Source: Acidithiobacillus sp.
GTDB lineage: Bacteria; Pseudomonadota; Gammaproteobacteria; Acidithiobacillales; Acidithiobacillaceae
NCBI RefSeq assembly: GCF_023256195.1
Contig: NZ_JAGDWX010000012.1
Location: 1 to 64,000 of the forward strand
DNA: 64,000 nt
Reading direction: 5' to 3'
Notes under the pieces: model-generated
What the model saw: the letters and a program-made list of their open reading frames with translations, nothing else
The model's database searches: none
Told to the model about the DNA's origin: nothing
Program-made: the position numbers and the translations under genes
In this document: in pieces, positions 34,191 through 45,081 of the stretch
Numbering within the stretch: the first letter of the stretch is position 1
How the letters are laid out: every line of letters begins with the position of its first letter

Positions 34191-35542
34191 GTTTTCTGCG
34201 GGCCTGGTTCCCGCTGCTGCTGCCCCTGGGTCTCGCCCTGCTGTGGTGGTGGGGCCAGGTCCCGCTGCACCAGATCGCCGCCTTTCTCTGGGTGTCCGCC
34301 TTCGTCGCGGCACTGTGGGTGGGCTGGCACCGGCAGCAGGCCCTGCGCTTTCGCGCTTGGTTCCGGGAAAAGCGCACCAGCATGCCGCCCTTGAGTGCGG
34401 GGATCTGGGAGGAGACCTTTGCTGAGGGCTATCACTGGCGTCGGCATCAGGAAATCACCCAGCGCCAGTTGAGTGCCCAGATCGTGCAGCTGCGCGACGC
34501 CCTGCAGGCCATGCCCGACGCCGTCATCCTGATGGACGAGGATGGTCGTCTGCTCTGGGTGAATCCGGCGGCGGTACAGCTCCTCGGTCTGCACTGGCCC
34601 GACGATCTCGGCAAACCCTTTGCCTACTGGCTGCGGCTGCCGCAGATGCGTCAGTTTCTGGGGGGTGAGGGCAGCACAGCCATCCAGATGCCCATGCCCC
34701 GGGATCCGGAGCGGGTGGTGGAGGGGCTACGCTATCCCCTGGGCGATGCCGGGGCCTTGGTACTCTTTCGCGACATCACCCGCCTGCGCCAGCTGGAGCA
34801 GGTGCGCCAGGATTTCGTCGCCAACGTCTCCCACGAGTTGCGCAGCCCCCTGACCGTCATTCGCGGCTTTCTCGAGAATCTGCTGGACGGTCCGCTGGGC
34901 CGGGATGCCGAAGTCGGTCCGCAGTTGCGGCTGATGGAGACCCAGAGCCAGAGGATGCAGTCTCTGGTGGAGGATCTCCTGTCCCTGGCCCGCATGGAAT
35001 CGACGGAGCCCGATCCGCAGCGCCTCCAGGAACTCTTTCCCGCGGAGCTCTTGCGGCGCAGCCTGAGCAGCCTCGCCCCCCAGATTCAAGAAAAGGCCCT
35101 GCAGCTGCAGCTGGAGGTGGACGAGGAGCTCGCCATCCTCGCCGAACCGCTGGATATCCAGAGCATCGTCCACAATCTCGTGGACAACGCCGTGAAATAC
35201 TCTCCCGCAGGTCGTGCCATCCGCGTGTTCTGGCTCGAGCTGGCTACGGAGCTGCTGTTTGCGGTGGAAGATCAGGGCGATGGTATCGCGCCCGAGCATC
35301 TGCGTCGCATCACCGAGCGCTTCTATCGCGTCGATCGCGGTCGCTCCCGGCGTGTCGGCGGTACGGGCCTGGGCCTTGCCATCGTCCGCCATGCGGTGGA
35401 GCGTTACCACGGACGCCTGGAGATCGATAGCGAGCCTGGACATGGCTCGGTCTTCCGCGTCCATTTTCCCCAGGCCTTGGGTCGTCGCCGTAAGCTGCAG
35501 AGAGACCCCGAGGCGCAGGCCGCTGTCATCAAAGTGTCATAA
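34187..35542 (+). CDS. phoR: Phosphate regulon sensor histidine kinase PhoR
   Basis: A 451-residue membrane kinase. Two hydrophobic segments at the N-terminus (WFPLLLPLGLALLWWWG and IAAFLWVSAFVAALWVGW) leave little periplasmic loop, as in PhoR. A PAS domain follows (ALQAMPDAVILMDEDGRLLW), then H-box FVANVSHELRSPLTV, N-box HNLVDNAVKYSPAG and G-boxes DQGDGIAPEH and GTGLGLAIV. The last codons contain the Pho box for pstB. The start is GTG with GGAGGAGG upstream. Confidence 0.95.
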   Translation: MSFLRAWFPLLLPLGLALLWWWGQVPLHQIAAFLWVSAFVAALWVGWHRQQALRFRAWFREKRTSMPPLSAGIWEETFAEGYHWRRHQEITQRQLSAQIVQLRDALQAMPDAVILMDEDGRLLWVNPAAVQLLGLHWPDDLGKPFAYWLRLPQMRQFLGGEGSTAIQMPMPRDPERVVEGLRYPLGDAGALVLFRDITRLRQLEQVRQDFVANVSHELRSPLTVIRGFLENLLDGPLGRDAEVGPQLRLMETQSQRMQSLVEDLLSLARMESTEPDPQRLQELFPAELLRRSLSSLAPQIQEKALQLQLEVDEELAILAEPLDIQSIVHNLVDNAVKYSPAGRAIRVFWLELATELLFAVEDQGDGIAPEHLRRITERFYRVDRGRSRRVGGTGLGLAIVRHAVERYHGRLEIDSEPGHGSVFRVHFPQALGRRRKLQRDPEAQAAVIKVS

Positions 35543-35556
35543 AATACCGTTATACT
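35523..35556 (+). promoter_or_regulatory. Pho box and promoter for pstB-phoU-ppx
   Basis: CTGTCATCAAAGTGTCAT (35523-35540) is two 7-base PhoB half-sites in the standard 11-base period. TATACT (35551-35556) follows after 10 bases, the spacing at which the Pho box replaces a -35 element. The box overlaps the phoR stop codon. Confidence 0.88.
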
Positions 35557-35587
35557 CGGGAAGATTTTTACTCGGATGGGGGACAAC

Positions 35588-36355
35588 ATGGCGGAGCAAG
35601 GCAAGCCCAAGATCAAGGTAAGCCACCTGGATTTTTTCTATGGTAACAATAAGGCGCTGAAAGATATCAACATCGAGCTTCCCGAAAAGCAGGTGACGGC
35701 CTTCATCGGTCCCTCCGGTTGCGGCAAGTCGACCCTGCTGCGGGTATTCAACCGCATGTACTCCCTCTATCCGGGCCAACGGGCAACGGGGCAGGTGCTG
35801 CTGGACGGCGAGGACATCCTCAGTCCCAGCATCGACGTCAACCTGCTTCGGGCCAAGGTGGGGATGGTCTTCCAGAAGCCGACGCCTTTTCCCATGTCCA
35901 TCTACGATAACATTGCCTTCGGCATCCGCCTCTACGAGAAGCTGCGCAAGGTGGAGATGGACGAGCGTGTCGAGCAGGCCCTGCGGCAGGCAGCCCTCTG
36001 GGATGAGGTCAAGGACAAGCTCAAGGCCAGTGGTCTGAGTCTCTCGGGCGGCCAGCAGCAGCGCCTCTGCATCGCCCGGGCGGTGGCCGTCAAGCCCGAG
36101 GTCATCCTTCTGGATGAGCCCACATCGGCCCTGGATCCCATCGCGACCCTGAAGATCGAGGAACTGGTCAGCGAGCTGCGCGATCGTTTCACCATCCTTA
36201 TCGTCACGCACAACATGCAGCAGGCGGCCCGCGTGTCCAACTTCACTGCCTTCATGTACCTGGGGGAGATGGTGGAGTTTGGCCCGACCCAGCAGCTCTT
36301 CACCAACCCGCAACAGAAACAGACGGAAGATTACATCACCGGTCGCTACGGCTAA
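35588..36355 (+). CDS. pstB: Phosphate ABC transporter ATP-binding protein PstB
   Basis: A 255-residue ABC ATPase that energises high-affinity phosphate uptake. Walker [11 protein letters not shown]-loop [17 protein letters not shown] (PstB-specific), signature [14 protein letters not shown], Walker [14 protein letters not shown] and H-loop [13 protein letters not shown]. The ATG at 35588 has GGGGGA 5 bases upstream; an ATG at 35576 is also in frame. The permease and binding-protein genes pstSCA are not in the window, so PstB must partner with products encoded elsewhere. Confidence 0.96.
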   Translation: MAEQGKPKIKVSHLDFFYGNNKALKDINIELPEKQVTAFIGPSGCGKSTLLRVFNRMYSLYPGQRATGQVLLDGEDILSPSIDVNLLRAKVGMVFQKPTPFPMSIYDNIAFGIRLYEKLRKVEMDERVEQALRQAALWDEVKDKLKASGLSLSGGQQQRLCIARAVAVKPEVILLDEPTSALDPIATLKIEELVSELRDRFTILIVTHNMQQAARVSNFTAFMYLGEMVEFGPTQQLFTNPQQKQTEDYITGRYG

Positions 36356-36366
36356 GGAGTACGGTC

Positions 36367-37086
36367 ATGGACAAAGAACCCCACATCTCGCAGCGTTTCG
36401 ACGAAGAACTTCAGGGTGTACACGAACTGGTCCTGACCATGGCAGGCGTCGTCGAGGATCAGTTCGCCAATGCCATGCTGGCTTTGCAGCACCAGGATAG
36501 TGAGTTGGCCAATGAGATCATTTCTCGGGACGCCGTGGTCAATGGCTATGAGGTCCGCATCGAGGAAGAGTGCATCGGTATTCTGGCGCGACGGCAGCCG
36601 GCGGCCGGCGATCTGCGTCTGGTGATGACCCTCATCAAGACCATCGCCGACCTGGAGCGCATCGGCGACAAGGCTGCCAAGATCGCCAACATGGTGCTGT
36701 CCATGGGGCACGGTTCCCAAGGGATCCACAGCAATTTTCTGCGGGACGTCCACGGCATGGGCGAGTATGCCCTGCGCATGCTGCGCGAGGCCATGGATGC
36801 ACTGGCTCGGGCCGATGCCGATGCGGCCATCCGCATCGCCCGTGGTGACGAGGAACTCAATCAGGAGTACCGCGCGGCGACGCGGCGCCTGGTGACCTAC
36901 ATGATGGAGGATCCACGTACCATCACCGCCGCCATCGACGCTCTGTTCATCGCCAAGGCCGTGGAGCGCGTCGGTGATCATGCCCGCAACGTCTGCGAGT
37001 ACGTGATCTACCTTGCCAAGGGGCGCAATGTCCGCCATATTCCCTTGGAACAGGTTGCCAAAGACCTCCAGAAAGGAGCTTCATGA
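36367..37086 (+). CDS. phoU: Phosphate signalling regulator PhoU
   Basis: A 239-residue protein of two three-helix PhoU repeats. Metal-binding E/D-rich motifs are visible in IKTIADLERIGDKAAKIANM and the second copy AKAVERVGDHARNVCEYVIY. PhoU conveys Pst transporter status to PhoR and limits phosphate uptake. It starts 11 bases after pstB and overlaps ppx by ATGA. Confidence 0.96.
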   Translation: MDKEPHISQRFDEELQGVHELVLTMAGVVEDQFANAMLALQHQDSELANEIISRDAVVNGYEVRIEEECIGILARRQPAAGDLRLVMTLIKTIADLERIGDKAAKIANMVLSMGHGSQGIHSNFLRDVHGMGEYALRMLREAMDALARADADAAIRIARGDEELNQEYRAATRRLVTYMMEDPRTITAAIDALFIAKAVERVGDHARNVCEYVIYLAKGRNVRHIPLEQVAKDLQKGAS

Positions 37087-38591
37087 CCCTGCCGTCCTCA
37101 AGTCCCGAGCCTGCGCTGCTCGCCGCCGTCGATCTCGGCTCCAATTCTTTTCACATGGTGGTGGCGCAGGAGTGGGGGACGGAGCTGCGGCTATTGGACC
37201 GCTTGCGGGAGGGAGTGCGTCTGGCGGAGGGCCTGGGTGAGGATGGCAGCCTCGATCCCAAGGTGGCGAGCCGTGCCCTGGAGTGTCTGGCGCGCTTTGC
37301 TCAGCGCCTGCAAGGGGTGCCGCCGGAGCGGGTACGGGTCATCGGTACCAACACCCTGCGTCTGGCTACTCGCGCCGAGGACTTCGTTGCCGCCATTCAG
37401 AAAACCCTGGGTTTTCCTGTGGAGATCGTGGCGGGGCGGGAAGAGGCACGGCTCATCTACCTGGGTGTGGCCCACAGCCTGGCGGTGGATGCTGGTGAGC
37501 GGCGGCTGGTCATCGACATCGGCGGCGGCAGTACCGAGGTGATCGCTGGTACCGGGTTTCAGCCCTGGATCACCGAAAGCCTGAGTTACGGCTGCGTGGG
37601 CTCGACCCGAAAGTTCTTCGCCGATGGTCGGATCACCGAGGCCGCCATGGCAGCGCTGCAGAATCGGGTGCGCCTCGCCATCGAGCCGAGTCTGGGCGAT
37701 TATTTTCGCCACGGCTGGGATCAGGCCATAGGATCCTCCGGCACCATCAAGGCGGTCCTGCGGATTCTTGGCGAGAACGGGCTGGGCAGCCGCATCACCC
37801 CAACGGGTTTGGAATGGCTGCGTGAGCAGGTACTGCAGCTGGGGCAGATCTCGGCCCTGCATAAACTGCGGGGTCTGAAGGCGGAGCGGGCGGCGGTCTT
37901 CCCGGGCGGTCTGGCCATCCTGTTGGCTCTGTTCGCCTCACTGCGCATACAGGAAATGCGCTTTTCCGAAGGCGCGCTGCGGGAAGGCGCGATCTATGAT
38001 CTCCTCGGTCGCATCCATCACGAGGATAGTCGCGAGCTCAGTATTGCCAATCTGCAGCAGCGTTTTCACAGTCAGGTGCAGCGCAATGCCGAGGTGACGG
38101 AGTGGGCGGTGCGGCTGTTTGCTGCGGCGCGCCACGTTTGGGGCCTGCACGATGGTCATCTGGCCTGGCTGCGCTGGGCGGCCGCCACCCACGACATCGG
38201 TCTGGATATTGCGCACTCGGGCTTCCACAAGCACGGCGAGTATATCTGGCGCAACGCCGATATCGCGGGCTTTTCGCGGCGCGAGCAGAACCTCATCGCC
38301 TGTCTGGTGCGCTGCCAGCGGAAAAAGCTCCTGAGTCTCTCGCAGTTGCAGGCGTTTGGAGTGGCGGCGGAGGATGCCGAGCCCTTGCAGCAGCTGGCCG
38401 TGCTGCTGCGCCTGGCCATCGTCCTGCAGCGGGGCGCCGCCGGCCTTGCGCACACGCCGACCCTGACCATCCGTGGGCGGACGCTGGAGCTGCGCTTCCC
38501 GGCGGACTGGCGCGCCGTCGCCCCTCTGCTGGCCGCCGATCTGGAGCAGGAGCAGGGTCTGGTAGGCCCCGATTTTCAAGTGCTCTTCTAA
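37083..38591 (+). CDS. ppx: Exopolyphosphatase (Ppx/GppA family)
   Basis: A 502-residue member of the sugar-kinase/Hsp70 fold. AAVDLGSNSFHMVVAQEW (phosphate 1), VEIVAGREEARLIYLGV (catalytic Glu), LVIDIGGGSTEVI (phosphate 2) and an HD-like C-terminal helical domain (WAAATHDIGLDIAHSGFHKH). It cleaves terminal phosphates from polyphosphate; pppGpp hydrolysis is possible. Overlap with phoU and the Pho box upstream indicate phosphate-starvation control. Confidence 0.95.
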   Translation: MTLPSSSPEPALLAAVDLGSNSFHMVVAQEWGTELRLLDRLREGVRLAEGLGEDGSLDPKVASRALECLARFAQRLQGVPPERVRVIGTNTLRLATRAEDFVAAIQKTLGFPVEIVAGREEARLIYLGVAHSLAVDAGERRLVIDIGGGSTEVIAGTGFQPWITESLSYGCVGSTRKFFADGRITEAAMAALQNRVRLAIEPSLGDYFRHGWDQAIGSSGTIKAVLRILGENGLGSRITPTGLEWLREQVLQLGQISALHKLRGLKAERAAVFPGGLAILLALFASLRIQEMRFSEGALREGAIYDLLGRIHHEDSRELSIANLQQRFHSQVQRNAEVTEWAVRLFAAARHVWGLHDGHLAWLRWAAATHDIGLDIAHSGFHKHGEYIWRNADIAGFSRREQNLIACLVRCQRKKLLSLSQLQAFGVAAEDAEPLQQLAVLLRLAIVLQRGAAGLAHTPTLTIRGRTLELRFPADWRAVAPLLAADLEQEQGLVGPDFQVLF

Positions 38592-38676
38592 ACAGTAGCC
38601 TTGCAGGGAGGGGATCCTCATCGATCTGTTCAACGGGCTCCTGGAGAGCCTCGGCTACGCGCCCATCACCCTGGAT

Positions 38677-39225
38677 ATGGTGATAGAGTTCCTGCGCCAG
38701 TATGGCTACGGAATTCTTTTTCTCGGAACGCTCCTGGAGGGTGAGGCGGTGGTGGTCATTGCCGGCGCCCTGGCCCAAGCCGGGATTCTGGAATTGCCCT
38801 GGGTGATTGTCGCTGCCTTTGCCGGCAGCACCATCAACGATCAGGTGCTGTATCAGGTGGGTTACCACTATGGCGAACGGGTGCTTGGCTGGATTCCGCA
38901 TTTTTTGCGCCGAACGGTGGTCAAGGCGGAAACACTCATTCGCCGCTACGGCAATGTCATCACCTTGGTGTTTCGCTTCATCTACGGCACCCGCACCATC
39001 ACCCCCATTCTCCTGGGGGTACACCGCTACCCGCCGCGCCGGTATCTGTGGATGAATCCCCTGGCCGCGCTGATTTGGTCCGTGGTGTTGTCGATAGTGG
39101 GTTTTCTGCTTGGCGCCTCGTTGCGGCCGCTGCTGAAGAATGTCCACAACGTTCAGCTGGCATTGTTGGGGCTGCTCATCGTCGGCGCTGTCGTCGCCTG
39201 GTGGCTGCATCGCCGCCGATCCTGA
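38677..39225 (+). CDS. DedA family membrane protein
   Basis: A polytopic inner-membrane protein of at least 182 residues (SNARE-associated/VTT domain): FLGTLLEGEAVVVIAGALAQ, GSTINDQVLYQVGYHYGERV, FRFIYGTRTITPILLGVHRY. DedA proteins act as lipid (for example undecaprenyl-phosphate) flippases or in proton homeostasis. The ATG at 38677 has no Shine-Dalgarno and leaves a short N-terminus. Good SD purines (GGGAGGGG) precede an in-frame ATC at 38620 that would add 19 residues (IDLFNGLLESLGYAPITLD), so the true start may be non-canonical. Confidence 0.88.
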   Translation: MVIEFLRQYGYGILFLGTLLEGEAVVVIAGALAQAGILELPWVIVAAFAGSTINDQVLYQVGYHYGERVLGWIPHFLRRTVVKAETLIRRYGNVITLVFRFIYGTRTITPILLGVHRYPPRRYLWMNPLAALIWSVVLSIVGFLLGASLRPLLKNVHNVQLALLGLLIVGAVVAWWLHRRRS

Positions 39226-39258
39226 GGGCCCGGGCGGCTGCCGCAAGCCCCGCGACGA

Positions 39259-39287
39259 TTGCGGGTGCCGGGATTATTTGCTATAAA
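39259..39287 (+). promoter_or_regulatory. Promoter of rpsB-tsf and the downstream run
   Basis: TTGCGG (39259-39264), 17 bases, TATAAA (39282-39287). The leader would be about 110 bases, in keeping with the long, S2-autoregulated rpsB leader of other proteobacteria; no detailed structure was derived. Confidence 0.72.
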
Positions 39288-39402
39288 CCGCGTGGGCTTG
39301 CGGGCCCAAATTCACACACCGATCGGCGCAGGCGCGCGGGTGTCCCTCGGGATCGTCGTCTGGGATCGGTGGCGGACAGAAACCCTTTTCAGGAGTATTT
39401 CC

Positions 39403-40158
<756 letters not shown>

Positions 40159-40197
40159 TAGGCGGTTCGCGCAAAGCACAGACACAAAGGAGCAGCT

Positions 40198-41076
40198 ATG
40201 GCTATTTCTGCGCAGCAGGTCAAGGAATTGCGGGAGCGCACCGGCGCCGGCATGATGGAATGCAAGACGGTCCTGACGGAGGCCGATGGCGACATGGAGG
40301 CGGCGGTGGATCTCCTGCGCAAGCGGGGACTCGCCAAGGCCGATAAGAAGTCGGGACGGGTGGCGGCCGAGGGGCGCATCGCTCTGGCCGAAGGTGCCGA
40401 CGCGCGCTCCGCGGTGGTGCTGGAGGTCAACTGCGAAACGGACTTCGTGGCCAAGAACGACGCTTTCGTCGCCTTTGCCCAGGATTGCGCCGCCGCCGCG
40501 CTGGAGCGGGGCATGGTAGAGGTGGCGCAGCTGCTGGCCGATGCCGAGCTGGAAGAGCGGCGCAAGACCCTGGTCAGCCAGTTGGGTGAGAATATCGCCT
40601 TGCGCCGTCTGCAGCGCCTGGAAGTGTCGGAGGGTCGGGTGGGCAGCTATCTGCACGGTAACCGCATCGGCGTGCTGGTGGCCCTGGAGGGGTCGGGCGC
40701 TTCGGAGGAGCTGGGCCGCGATCTGGCCATGCACGTGGCGGCGTCTCGCCCCGAAGTGGCATATCCCGAACAGGTATCGGCCGAGCGCTTGGAGCGGGAG
40801 AAGGAAATCTACCGTGCCCAGGCAGCGGAAAGCGGTAAGCCCGCCGAGATCGTCGAGAAGATGATCAGCGGTCGGATGAGCAAGTTCGTCAACGAGATCG
40901 CCCTGGTGGGTCAGGCCTTCGTCAAGGATCCGGATCGCAGCGTGGGCGATCTGCTCAAGGCACAACCGGGGCTGCGGATTGCCGGTTTCGTCCGTTTCGA
41001 GGTGGGCGAGGGCATCGAAAAGAACCAAGGTCCGGATTTCGCTACGGAGGTCATGTCCCAGGTCCGGGGTGCCTGA
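40198..41076 (+). CDS. tsf: Translation elongation factor Ts
   Basis: A 292-residue nucleotide-exchange factor for EF-Tu. It opens with the UBA-like domain (QVKELRERTGAGMMECKTVL), then NCETDFVAKNDAFVAFAQD in the core domain and ISGRMSKFVNEIALVGQAFV near the C-terminus. AAGGAGC precedes the ATG; its stop is directly followed by pyrH. Confidence 0.99.
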   Translation: MAISAQQVKELRERTGAGMMECKTVLTEADGDMEAAVDLLRKRGLAKADKKSGRVAAEGRIALAEGADARSAVVLEVNCETDFVAKNDAFVAFAQDCAAAALERGMVEVAQLLADAELEERRKTLVSQLGENIALRRLQRLEVSEGRVGSYLHGNRIGVLVALEGSGASEELGRDLAMHVAASRPEVAYPEQVSAERLEREKEIYRAQAAESGKPAEIVEKMISGRMSKFVNEIALVGQAFVKDPDRSVGDLLKAQPGLRIAGFVRFEVGEGIEKNQGPDFATEVMSQVRGA

Positions 41077-42361
<1,285 letters not shown>

Positions 42362-42362
<1 letters not shown>

Positions 42363-43117
42363 TGACGGGGCTGGAATCTGCGGCAACGCGGCCACGGCAC
42401 CTGGCCATCATCATGGATGGCAATGGGCGCTGGGCCTATCGGCGGCACCTGCCACGAGTGGCGGGACATCGGCGGGGCGCCGAGGTAGTGCGGGAGATGG
42501 TGCAATCCTGTGTCGAACTGGGGGTGGGGCACCTCACGCTCTTTGCCTTCAGCACCGAAAACTGGCGTCGTCCGCCCCTGGAGGTTCGTCTGCTGATGAA
42601 CCTGTTCCGCCTCATGTTGCGGCGCGAAGCCCGTCGCCTCCACGAAAACGGCGTGCGTCTGCGGATCATCGGCGACCGTCGAGCCCTGGATGGGGATATC
42701 GTCACGCTTATCGAAGAAGCGGAGACCCTGACCGCTGACAATGATCGTCTGACCCTCAACCTTGCCGTCAACTACGGGGGGCGCTGGGATGTGGCGCAGG
42801 CGGCGCGCGCCGCCGCCCTGCAACTGCAGCGTCAGGGCCGGGATCTGGCGGAGTTGGACGAGGCGAGCATTGCGCCGCATCTGGCTCTGGCAGACAGCCC
42901 CGAGCCGGATCTCCTCATTCGCACCGGCGGTGAGGAACGTATCAGCAATTTTCTGATCTGGCAGATGGCCTACACCGAGTTTTACTTTACCGAGGTGCTC
43001 TGGCCAGATTTTGACCGCGACGCCCTGGAGCAGGCGCTGCGTTCTTTCGCGCAACGGCAGCGGCGTTTCGGGCGCACCGGCGATCAGCTTCTGGAAGACG
43101 CTTGCGGCAGCGAATAG
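42362..43117 (+). CDS. uppS: Undecaprenyl diphosphate synthase
   Basis: A 251-residue cis-prenyltransferase making the C55 lipid carrier for peptidoglycan and O-antigen. Signature LAIIMDGNGRWAYRRHLPR (catalytic Asp), then HRRGAEVVREMV, FAFSTENWRRP, and the C-terminal LLIRTGGEERISNFLIWQ. It overlaps frr, and its 3' end overlaps cdsA by 16 bases. Confidence 0.98.
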
Positions 43118-43905
43118 TCACCGCGCTGCTGCTGTTCCTAGTCTTCCTTCCCCTCGTCTATTGGGCACCCTCATCCGTCTTCCGTCTCTTTCTCGCGGTC
43201 ATTTTCTTTTTTGCCTTGGACGAATGGCTGCAGCTGGCACAGATCGCTTGGCATCGCGGCTGGGCAGTCTCGGGGAGTCTGGTGTTCGCGGCCCTCGCCT
43301 TTTCACAGGGACAGAGTGCGTGGCTCTGGGCGGTGGCCGCCGGCGTCTTCTGGCTGCTCGTCCCCATCGTCCTGTGGCGCGCCCGCACGCGCAGGGCGCA
43401 AGGCCCTGCCACGCCGCACTGGATGGCAGCGCTGGCGCTGCCGGTCCTCTTTCCGGCCTTCCTACTGGCGGCCGCCTTGCAGGGCCAGCGCCCGTCTTTC
43501 CTGTTGTGGATTGTTCTGCTGGTCAGCGCTACGGACATCCTGGCGCTTGCCGTGGGCAAGACCTGGGGACGCTCGCCCTTGGCGCCCTGGCTGAGTCCGG
43601 CGAAGACCTGGGAAGGTCTGTTCGGCGGCTTGCTTGCCGGGCTGATGATGGGCACACTGGGAACACTGGTCTTGATCGGTAGCGGGCTCTGGACACTGGC
43701 TGCCGGCGCCACATTGGGCGTGCTGGTGGCGGCCTTCGGCGTCGTTGGCGACCTTTTGGAAAGTCTGCTCAAAAGGCGCAGCGGTCGCAAGGACAGTGGC
43801 AGACTCCTGCCGGGTCACGGGGGCGTGCTGGACCGGATCGATGCGATGCTGGCGGGAATTCCGGTGTTTGTTCTGGGTCTGATAGCTCTGGGTTGGTGGA
43901 AATGA
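43102..43905 (+). CDS. cdsA: Phosphatidate cytidylyltransferase
   Basis: A 267-residue polytopic membrane enzyme making CDP-diacylglycerol, the precursor of phospholipids. The C-terminal family signature is clear: [19 protein letters not shown] followed by VLDRID. Start is TTG at 43102 inside uppS with GGAAG just upstream. It overlaps dxr by ATGA. Confidence 0.95.
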   Translation: MRQRIVTALLLFLVFLPLVYWAPSSVFRLFLAVIFFFALDEWLQLAQIAWHRGWAVSGSLVFAALAFSQGQSAWLWAVAAGVFWLLVPIVLWRARTRRAQGPATPHWMAALALPVLFPAFLLAAALQGQRPSFLLWIVLLVSATDILALAVGKTWGRSPLAPWLSPAKTWEGLFGGLLAGLMMGTLGTLVLIGSGLWTLAAGATLGVLVAAFGVVGDLLESLLKRRSGRKDSGRLLPGHGGVLDRIDAMLAGIPVFVLGLIALGWWK

Positions 43906-45068
43906 AACGCGGAATCTGCATTCTGGGAGCCACGGGCTCCATCGGTAAAAGCACCTTGGACGTCATTGCCAGGCATCCGGAGGAGTTCCAGGTCTTCGCC
44001 CTCACAGGGCACCACCGGGTCCAGGAAATGCTGGAGATAGCACTTCGGCACCATCCCGAGTTCGTGGCCATGGTCGATCCCGCGGCGGCAGAGACGCTGC
44101 GAACGGCCCTGGTGGCCGCCGGTCAGGGACAGATCCGCGTCGGCAGTGGCAGCGAGGCGCTGCTGGAGGCGGTCCAGTGGCCGGGCGTTTCCGAGGTGAT
44201 GGCGGCTATCGTCGGTGCCGCCGGGCTGATGCCGACCCTCGCGGCAGTGCGCGCTGGGCACCGGGTCTATCTGGCCAACAAGGAATGTCTGGTTATGGCC
44301 GGCGCCTACTTCATGGAGGAGGTGCATCGCCACGGAGCCACCTTGCTGCCCATCGATAGCGAACACAATGCGGTTTTCCAGTGCTTCGGAGATCCCAAAG
44401 GGGTGCGCCGCATCCTGTTGACGGCCTCTGGTGGGCCCTTCCGTACCTGGCCTTTGGAGCGCCTGCAAGACGTCACCCCGGATCAGGCCTGCGCGCACCC
44501 CAACTGGGTCATGGGGCGGAAGATCTCGGTGGATTCGGCGACCATGATGAACAAGGGGTTGGAGGTCATCGAGGCGCACTGGCTGTTCTCCCTGCCAGCG
44601 GAGCGCATCGACGTGCTGATCCACCCGCAGAGCATCATCCATTCCATGGTGGAGTATCTGGATGGCTCGGTGCTGGCGCAATTGGGCAACCCGGACATGC
44701 GCACCCCCATTGCCCACGCCCTGGCGTACCCGGAACGCATGCACAGCGGCGTGTCTTCCCTCGATCTGGCGCGCGGGCCTGCCCTGGAGTTCGAGGAGCC
44801 GGATCTCGCCCGATTCCCTTGTCTGGGCCTTGCCTTTGCGGCCTTGCGGGCGGGCGGGGCGGCGGCGACCGTGCTGAATGCCGCCAACGAGGTGGCAGTG
44901 GCTTCCTTTCTGGATGGTCGCCTGCCCTTTGCCGCCATTGCCCGACTCGTGGAGCAGACCCTCACCGATTTCCAGCCGGAGCAGCCTCAGGATCTGGAGG
45001 CTGTGCTCGACATCGATGCCGAAGCCCGACGGGTCGCTACGGCGCGCCTCGGGCTGGCCGCGGCCTGA
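43902..45068 (+). CDS. dxr: 1-deoxy-D-xylulose 5-phosphate reductoisomerase
   Basis: A 388-residue NADPH enzyme of the MEP isoprenoid pathway. [20 protein letters not shown] (cofactor), [26 protein letters not shown] (metal Asp/Glu) and [20 protein letters not shown] are visible. It supplies precursors used by the neighbouring uppS. The ATG at 43902 overlaps the cdsA stop. Confidence 0.98.
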   Translation: MKRGICILGATGSIGKSTLDVIARHPEEFQVFALTGHHRVQEMLEIALRHHPEFVAMVDPAAAETLRTALVAAGQGQIRVGSGSEALLEAVQWPGVSEVMAAIVGAAGLMPTLAAVRAGHRVYLANKECLVMAGAYFMEEVHRHGATLLPIDSEHNAVFQCFGDPKGVRRILLTASGGPFRTWPLERLQDVTPDQACAHPNWVMGRKISVDSATMMNKGLEVIEAHWLFSLPAERIDVLIHPQSIIHSMVEYLDGSVLAQLGNPDMRTPIAHALAYPERMHSGVSSLDLARGPALEFEEPDLARFPCLGLAFAALRAGGAAATVLNAANEVAVASFLDGRLPFAAIARLVEQTLTDFQPEQPQDLEAVLDIDAEARRVATARLGLAAA

Positions 45069-45081
45069 GCGATCGACGTTC

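Noticed and set aside
29625..34313. Two long antisense frames opposite hscB-hscA-fdx and mnmA-phoB
   Set aside because: They lie across well-identified plus-strand genes and their translations are compositionally biased with no domains.
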